Source: Lacrimispora indolis DSM 755
GTDB taxonomy: Bacteria > Bacillota > Clostridia > Lachnospirales > Lachnospiraceae
NCBI RefSeq assembly: GCF_000526995.1
Contig: NZ_AZUI01000001.1
Coordinates: forward strand, 6,242,001-6,306,000
Reading direction: 5' to 3'
DNA: 64,000 nucleotides
Position 1 is the first letter of the stretch, and every line of letters starts with the position of its first letter. The notes beneath the pieces are model-generated. The model did not search any database. It was not told the DNA's origin and was given only the letters and a program-made list of their open reading frames with translations. Positions 60,483 to 64,000 of this stretch are shown here, piece by piece. The position numbers and the translations under genes were made by a program.

Positions 60483-61787
60483 TTATTCAGACTCAGACTC
60501 TTCCGTCGAAGAGGCTGTGGCGCTTTCCTCTGTTCCGGGGCCAGGATCTTTTTGGGCCACCGTCACATTGAAAGGCGTATATCCAACCACCTCAAATCCA
60601 CCTGAAACCTCAAATTTCAGCATTCCGGGATGAGGGCCGGCTTCCTGGTCTGATACGTCAAGAATTGCGTTTAAGTTTTCTTCCGTCAGGGCATCCAAGT
60701 CTTCCTTCAGCCCTTTTATGGTAACATCAGAGGTCTCCTTGTCAAAGCTGTAATCGTAATCAGCCTCTGCCCCTTCCATCTCCAGGTTTTTCAGATTCAA
60801 AGTGAATACTCTGGTGGTCAGCGGTTCTACCTTCAGCTTCACGGTTACATTCTTATATTCTTCCCTTGCCACGGAAGTACTTGGCGGCAGATACTGGCTT
60901 AAATCCAGCTGAACCACCTTATCAGAGGTAGCGCCGTCCACATTCAGCTTATCCGAAGCAACAGATAAGGTGGACAAGGAAGCCAGAACCGACTTGGTAC
61001 CCACCACAGGCACGGATTTGACGCTGGATTCCACTCCCGTATACCGGTATCCCTTTGCCACTTCTCCTGAAACCTCAAAATTGAGTGAAAGGTTCTTTGC
61101 TTTCAGCACGGATACATGGTATTCGATCTCCTGCCTGCTGACAGTTACCTGATCTCCCAGGTCCGTCAGTTTGTTGCCGTTGGCATCATAAAAGATCGGA
61201 AAAGCCACTGAATTCAAATCCGCATTGGCATTATCCACATCGATCTCTATTCCCATATAATTGATCTTGCCAATCTGGGACTCAGGGCCTTCCACCGTCA
61301 CAGAGTCAGGCGACAGAGTGACCACGCCTATGGCATATCCGTCTTCAACCTCATTCTTTGTATCGTACCTAAGTTCAAACTTCTTACGCTGAAGTTCTTC
61401 TGTAATGATTCTGATCACCATGGGCTTTGCCGTAATGGTATCGTTTTTCACCAGATTTTCCTTATCTTTATTAATCTCCACTGTGATGGGAATGGCTCCC
61501 GTCACATTGTAATCCTTTAAATCAACATAGGCATGAAAGTCCGAGGCCCTCACCAGAGAGCGGTCTCTTGTCCTCACCTGATAACTGACTGTCACCGTAT
61601 CCTTTCCCGCGATTTCATAGGTTAAATTGGCATCCTCCAGCACATCCTCATTGCGCACATCTACCGGAACCACCTGGGAATCGTCAATGATGGGATTGGA
61701 AATGTTGACAACAGCCATCCATACTGCAAAGGCAAGCACCAGGGACGCAACTTTCAGTCCAAGATTATTTAACAGCTTTTCCTTCAT
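60483..61787 (-). CDS. cdaR: YbbR-domain protein CdaR, regulator of c-di-AMP synthesis
   Basis: 434 residues: N-terminal membrane anchor (about 9-28) and four YbbR-like domains (about 40-400), each beginning with a V-x-V strand pattern, and an acidic Ser/Thr/Glu-rich C terminus. In Bacillus and Listeria CdaR binds CdaA and controls c-di-AMP production. It overlaps the cdaA end by 23 bases. The glmM gene that usually follows is missing; ptsH follows instead. Confidence 0.9.
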   Translation of the reverse strand: MKEKLLNNLGLKVASLVLAFAVWMAVVNISNPIIDDSQVVPVDVRNEDVLEDANLTYEIAGKDTVTVSYQVRTRDRSLVRASDFHAYVDLKDYNVTGAIPITVEINKDKENLVKNDTITAKPMVIRIITEELQRKKFELRYDTKNEVEDGYAIGVVTLSPDSVTVEGPESQIGKINYMGIEIDVDNANADLNSVAFPIFYDANGNKLTDLGDQVTVSRQEIEYHVSVLKAKNLSLNFEVSGEVAKGYRYTGVESSVKSVPVVGTKSVLASLSTLSVASDKLNVDGATSDKVVQLDLSQYLPPSTSVAREEYKNVTVKLKVEPLTTRVFTLNLKNLEMEGAEADYDYSFDKETSDVTIKGLKEDLDALTEENLNAILDVSDQEAGPHPGMLKFEVSGGFEVVGYTPFNVTVAQKDPGPGTEESATASSTEESESE

Positions 61788-62646
61788 TCTTACGCCTTCC
61801 CTTCAAGATCCTGAATCTGCTTCCTTCCACTGCCTCCTGTTTTACGCCTACAAGGACCGACCGGAGCATATCCGCATCCGTGATCCGTTTTAAACCGCCC
61901 TCTAAGGCCACAGTCACACGCCCCGTTTCCTCCGATACCACGATGGTAACGCTGTCGGTGACTTCGCTTACCCCTACTGCGGCCCTATGCCTTGTGCCTA
62001 AATCTTTGCTGATGGTCATATTGTCAGACAGGGGCAGATAGCAGGTAGCAGCTGCCACCCGGTTTCCCCTGATCACCACCGCTCCGTCATGCAGCGGCGT
62101 GTTATGCTCAAATATATTAATAAGAAGCTGGCTGCTGACAACCCCTCCTATTTCGATCCCGGTACGTTCGATCTCTTTTAGGGAATCCCCTCTTTCAATT
62201 ACCATGAGCGCTCCGGTCTTGACCTTTGCCATTTCAAAAGTCGCCTTTACCAGCTCATTGATAGTCTTATCCGTAAAGCTGGAGTTGTCCCGGCCGTCAT
62301 CAAAGGTAAGGATCCCTGTAAAGGGATTTTTGCTTCCCAGCTGCTCCAAGGCTTTCCGAAGCTCCGGCTGGAAGATCACAATCGCCATGGTCACGGCAGG
62401 CGTAGCAATTTTATTAAGGATCCAAAAAATGTTATCCAGCCGGAATACATATGCAAAGACATAGAAAAGAAGAATCACAATGATTCCTTTTAAAAGCGTC
62501 CATGCTCTTGTATTCATGATCCAGGTCAGCAGTTCATACAGCAGTACAGCTATAATAATAATTTCAACCAGGTTTGTTTTCGATATTCTGGGCAGGAACG
62601 ATACCCAGGAGTACATTCCGTCTAAAAAATCAGCTATTGTCTCCAC
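61765..62646 (-). CDS. cdaA: Diadenylate cyclase CdaA
   Basis: 293 residues. Three N-terminal membrane helices (EIIIIAVLLYELLTWI and neighbours), then a DAC domain (about 105-260) with the catalytic DGAVVIRG and GTRHRAAVG motifs. Makes c-di-AMP from two ATP for osmotic and wall homeostasis. The start is problematic: the GTG at 62646 overlaps the GGAGG of a strong ribosome site, while an ATA codon at 62637 has ideal spacing and the next ATG (62616) has none. Paralogue DisA is not in the window. Confidence 0.93.
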   Translation of the reverse strand: METIADFLDGMYSWVSFLPRISKTNLVEIIIIAVLLYELLTWIMNTRAWTLLKGIIVILLFYVFAYVFRLDNIFWILNKIATPAVTMAIVIFQPELRKALEQLGSKNPFTGILTFDDGRDNSSFTDKTINELVKATFEMAKVKTGALMVIERGDSLKEIERTGIEIGGVVSSQLLINIFEHNTPLHDGAVVIRGNRVAAATCYLPLSDNMTISKDLGTRHRAAVGVSEVTDSVTIVVSEETGRVTVALEGGLKRITDADMLRSVLVGVKQEAVEGSRFRILKGRRKNEGKAVK

Positions 62647-62664
62647 CTCCCTTTTGTCTTTTCC

Positions 62665-62763
62665 TTATTATTGCCCTGTTCTTTGGGCATCAAGGTATGC
62701 CCGTAGGGCGTTCCTGATTATTGCCCTGCTTTTTGGGCATTAAGGTATGCCCGTAGGGTATTT
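62665..62763 (-). repeat. Tandem pair of intra-operon two-hairpin repeats upstream of cdaA
   Basis: Two units 50 bases apart (62665-62713 and 62715-62763). Each has ACCCTACGGGCATACC then ATGCCCAAA...GGGCAATAAT on the minus strand. The first begins right after the stop of the upstream membrane protein and the second ends before the cdaA ribosome site. Confidence 0.85.
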
Positions 62764-63711
62764 TTACCTCTGCGGTCTTTGGAGTTTTCTGGCATTGATT
62801 TTCTGAACTTTTACGTCAGGCGCACTGACCGTCAGCTTTGGAACCGCCTTGACGTAATAATAATAATCATCATCTTCAAATTGTACGTATTCTGTCCTGG
62901 AATAATCCACCGCAAAGACAAAAAATGTATAAATTCCTGCAATAAGGATGGAAATCAGGATTCCAACCAGGAGCCTGATCACTGATACCGACACATCTGC
63001 GGCAATATCCCCGATAAAGATTACCCCAAGCTGTGCAATAGTACCTGCCACAATGGCAATGATCCAGGCATAATCCACGGACAAGCTGCGGGTAATTGCC
63101 ACTACCACAAGGGAAAGGGCAAAGGCTGTAACCATCACAAGCATCAGCTTATTGGAAAGCAGACTCTTCATGAGCTGCATGAATTTCTGCATTTCATCCA
63201 CCGACATATCGTTTGTCAGGACCCCGGCATTCTGCTTTACATATAAAAGTGCATAATAAATAAATACACCGCAGCTCACCGGTATCACAGAGATCACACT
63301 CCCTGACAGCCCCACGATCAAAGGGATGGCATAAGGGATCCTTAAAAGGAAAAACACCGGGGTCAGCACCAGCAAATAACTGTCACCCGGCTGAAATCCA
63401 TAATAAAGAAGTCCTACCACCACAATAAAAACAGCCATAACCAGAGTTATTTCAAGAGATATTCCCGACAGATGGGCAAGCATAAAGCCTGCCGCCAGAA
63501 AGGAAATGGCTCCATAGGGCAAAAAGGAGCATACCAGAGCCAGAACCACAGGGATATAGGCGTCCGTCAGCTTTGCCATAAAGCCAATATTCTTATTCAT
63601 CAGGGAAAACGCCAGGAAGCTGAAAATGAACTTGATCACAGGCGTTATATAGATTTCAAATCTCGCGTAGAACTCTTTTATTCGTTCTTTAAATACAAGA
63701 AGGCCCATCAT
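62764..63711 (-). CDS. Polytopic membrane protein, unrecognised
   Basis: 315 residues with about eight predicted membrane helices and a soluble C terminus containing a Tyr/Asp cluster (EDDDYYYYVKAVPKLTV). No named family recognised. ATG at 63711 overlaps the stop of the next upstream gene (ATGA). It lies upstream of cdaA and in the same direction, so it belongs to the same unit. A role in envelope function or transport is only a guess from location. Confidence 0.75.
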   Translation of the reverse strand: MMGLLVFKERIKEFYARFEIYITPVIKFIFSFLAFSLMNKNIGFMAKLTDAYIPVVLALVCSFLPYGAISFLAAGFMLAHLSGISLEITLVMAVFIVVVGLLYYGFQPGDSYLLVLTPVFFLLRIPYAIPLIVGLSGSVISVIPVSCGVFIYYALLYVKQNAGVLTNDMSVDEMQKFMQLMKSLLSNKLMLVMVTAFALSLVVVAITRSLSVDYAWIIAIVAGTIAQLGVIFIGDIAADVSVSVIRLLVGILISILIAGIYTFFVFAVDYSRTEYVQFEDDDYYYYVKAVPKLTVSAPDVKVQKINARKLQRPQR

Positions 63712-64000
63712 GATGTCCGTCCTCCCTTTGTTCTTTTTAAGGGTCTGGTGTTTCCCTCATACCGCTTGTCCAGCCGCTTTAATTTGGCCAGATACACCTT
63801 TATCCCGCGGCTGGCATATTCGTATCGTCTCATATATACAAAAATGCTGATTCCCAGATAAATCACCAGTCCGATGAGATAAATCATGCCGATCCGCAGC
63901 CCTGCCGACGTCAGGCCCTTCAGTTCCATGGTGTTCATCCACCGTTCCAAATCATACAATACCCATAAGATCAGACATAAGGCAAAGCTTAAGGTGTAAC
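63708..64000 (-). CDS. Small membrane protein, 5' end cut by window edge
   Basis: At least 97 residues; the reading frame stays open from 63708 to the window end, so the true start is to the right of position 64000. Visible are a hydrophobic segment at the very edge (LSFALCLILWVLY), a second helix (about 26-43 of the visible part) and a Lys/Arg-rich tail. An internal TTG at 63959 is not a likely start because the frame continues upstream with hydrophobic residues. It overlaps the next gene by four bases. Unrecognised. Confidence 0.7.
   Translation of the reverse strand, partial: YTLSFALCLILWVLYDLERWMNTMELKGLTSAGLRIGMIYLIGLVIYLGISIFVYMRRYEYASRGIKVYLAKLKRLDKRYEGNTRPLKRTKGGRTS

Overview
This window looks like chromosomal DNA of a spore-forming member of the Firmicutes, most likely a Lachnospiraceae close to Lacrimispora / the Clostridium saccharolyticum group (inference). 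The reasons are strong AGGAGG-type ribosome binding sites before nearly every gene, frequent TTG/GTG starts with good spacing, a cotJABC spore-coat operon, a YtvI-type sporulation membrane protein, LL-diaminopimelate aminotransferase (DapL), Mini-III RNase, CdaA/CdaR c-di-AMP genes, and moderate GC. Most genes lie on the minus strand in long co-directional runs. There is no rRNA, CRISPR array, transposase or phage gene. The two outermost genes (mgtE and a small membrane protein) are cut by the window edges.

Layout. 1-3.4 kb: 5' part of mgtE with a structured leader, then a class A penicillin-binding protein. 3.5-9.7 kb: tRNA-Thr, L-lactate dehydrogenase, and a compact type IV pilus-like operon (PilC, DUF4860-like protein, prepilin-like protein, two small membrane proteins, PilT) headed by a secreted transglutaminase-like protein. 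9.7-14 kb: translation/isoprenoid block rlmB-mrnC-cysS-ispF and a lipid kinase. 14-19.2 kb: an operon of a UroD/MtaA-type methyltransferase-like protein, a CUT1 sugar ABC importer and a GntR regulator. 19.4-19.7 kb: tRNA-Val and tRNA-Met. 19.9-24.2 kb: LysR/YeiH divergent pair, NYN-OST-HTH protein, cotJABC. 24.2-28.7 kb: carAB with a leader that can fold in alternative ways. 28.8-33 kb: small conserved protein, a peptidoglycan-binding protein, DUF368 lipid carrier translocase, amidase, Lrp regulator. 33-37.3 kb: glnA-ANTAR-dapF-dapL. 37.3-39.9 kb: metal efflux (CadA-type ATPase, separate HMA protein, ArsR). 40-42.6 kb: a three-gene ABC-2 exporter behind a structured leader. 42.7-48.6 kb: MATE pump, GH25 lysozyme, YtvI, HisC and a second aminotransferase. 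48.6-54.7 kb: a very large PAS/GGDEF/EAL protein and a Ddl plus atypical DapF pair. 54.8-56.9 kb: AraC regulator behind three hairpins and a DUF4349 lipoprotein. 57-64 kb: Wzy-like polymerase, PTS enzyme I, HPr, CdaR, CdaA and two unrecognised membrane proteins.

The clearest unusual signals are four. (1) A family of about 50 bp two-hairpin repeats occurs seven times in five places, always between consecutive same-strand genes, twice as tandem pairs, and once forms the coding tail of ddl. (2) A second DapF-like protein next to ddl has serine at both catalytic cysteine positions and tyrosine at the conserved glutamate. (3) A corrinoid-methyltransferase-like UroD protein with intact HxC...C zinc ligands leads a sugar ABC importer operon. 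(4) Several structured leaders (ABC-2 exporter, AraC, carA, glnA, mgtE) do not match any riboswitch class I could recognise by eye.
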